Shown here piece after piece: positions 6,134-6,242 of a stretch of DNA of 6,242 nt. Under the pieces are notes generated by a model, which was given only the letters and a program-made list of their open reading frames with translations, did not search any database and was not told the DNA's origin. Origin of the DNA: Tannerellaceae bacterium (GTDB lineage Bacteria; Bacteroidota; Bacteroidia; Bacteroidales; Tannerellaceae); NCBI GenBank assembly GCA_031276545.1, contig JAISMW010000006.1, positions 1-6,242 of the forward strand, written 5' to 3'. Position numbers and translations under genes: made by a program. Within the stretch, counting starts at the first letter, position 1, and every line of letters starts with the position of its first letter.

Positions 6134-6165
6134 AGGCCTCTCCGGAAAATATTTTGCCCCTACCA

Positions 6166-6185
6166 CCGTCAGTTAAAACTGACGG
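6166..6185. repeat. Perfect 9-bp inverted repeat
   Basis: CCGTCAGTT (6166-6174) and AACTGACGG (6177-6185) are exact complements separated by AA. As RNA it would fold as an 8-bp stem with a 4-base loop. Neither strand has a T-run directly after it, so a standard intrinsic terminator is unlikely. It directly follows the degenerate last unit of the 42-bp array and may belong to the same composite repeat, or be an operator for a gene beyond the window. Confidence 0.65.
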
Positions 6186-6242
6186 CAACAAGGAAGAATT
6201 AGGCTAAAGCCCTGCAGTGCGAAAATAGATATAAAGACTGCC
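6186..6242. other. Window-end intergenic DNA
   Basis: No gene start is visible. The only structure noted is GGCTAAAGCC at about 6202-6211, a short imperfect dyad related to the TTTTAGCC segment of the neighbouring repeat units. What lies beyond the window edge cannot be judged. Confidence 0.3.

Noticed and set aside
5928..6165. CRISPR array
   Set aside because: Units abut each other with no unique spacers, vary between copies, and have no cas genes nearby.
5695..6166. Overlapping minus-strand open frames of 73-101 residues across the repeat region
   Set aside because: Their peptides are direct translations of the 7-bp and 42-bp repeats (recurring HCSLF-like and ARGLKYFF-like strings). Two or three frames stay open at once, and several begin at non-ATG codons. 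No gene-like composition is seen.

Overview
The window most likely comes from a member of the Bacteroidota, probably the order Bacteroidales. Three things point there: a DUF4294 protein (a family confined to that phylum), exact TAnnTTTG promoter elements of the Bacteroides type just ahead of two genes, and A-rich leaders with little Shine-Dalgarno signal. No species can be named from the sequence alone.

Layout. Positions 1-239 are leader DNA ending in a promoter for a plus-strand gene for a secreted DUF4294 protein (240-845). Its 3' end overlaps by 9 bp the 3' end of a convergent minus-strand gene for a small SpoU/TrmH-type RNA 2'-O-methyltransferase (837-1379), which has its own promoter near 1410. 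Upstream of the methyltransferase, on the same strand, is a tight three-gene unit read right to left: a 708-residue PHP metallohydrolase fused to a half glycosyltransferase (5636-3510); after a 12-bp gap, a small single-pass LemA-like protein (3497-2940); and after a 3-bp gap, in the same reading frame, a 482-residue membrane protein with a large extracytoplasmic domain (2936-1488). Positions 5637-6242 carry no convincing gene. They hold a 7-bp tandem repeat, a roughly 42-bp repeat array with palindromic cores and A-tracts, and a perfect 9-bp inverted repeat near the window end.

Working model. The DUF4294 and methyltransferase genes look like ordinary chromosomal genes. The three-gene unit is the least understood part. 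A PHP active site that looks complete is joined to the acceptor-side half of a GT4-like fold. It is co-transcribed with a LemA-like/membrane-protein pair whose sequence pattern I recognise from memory as also occurring in large phages and in other Bacteroidales. A role at the cell envelope is the simplest inference, but no substrate can be assigned. The repeat-rich region upstream of this unit may affect its expression or may be an accumulation of interspersed repeats.
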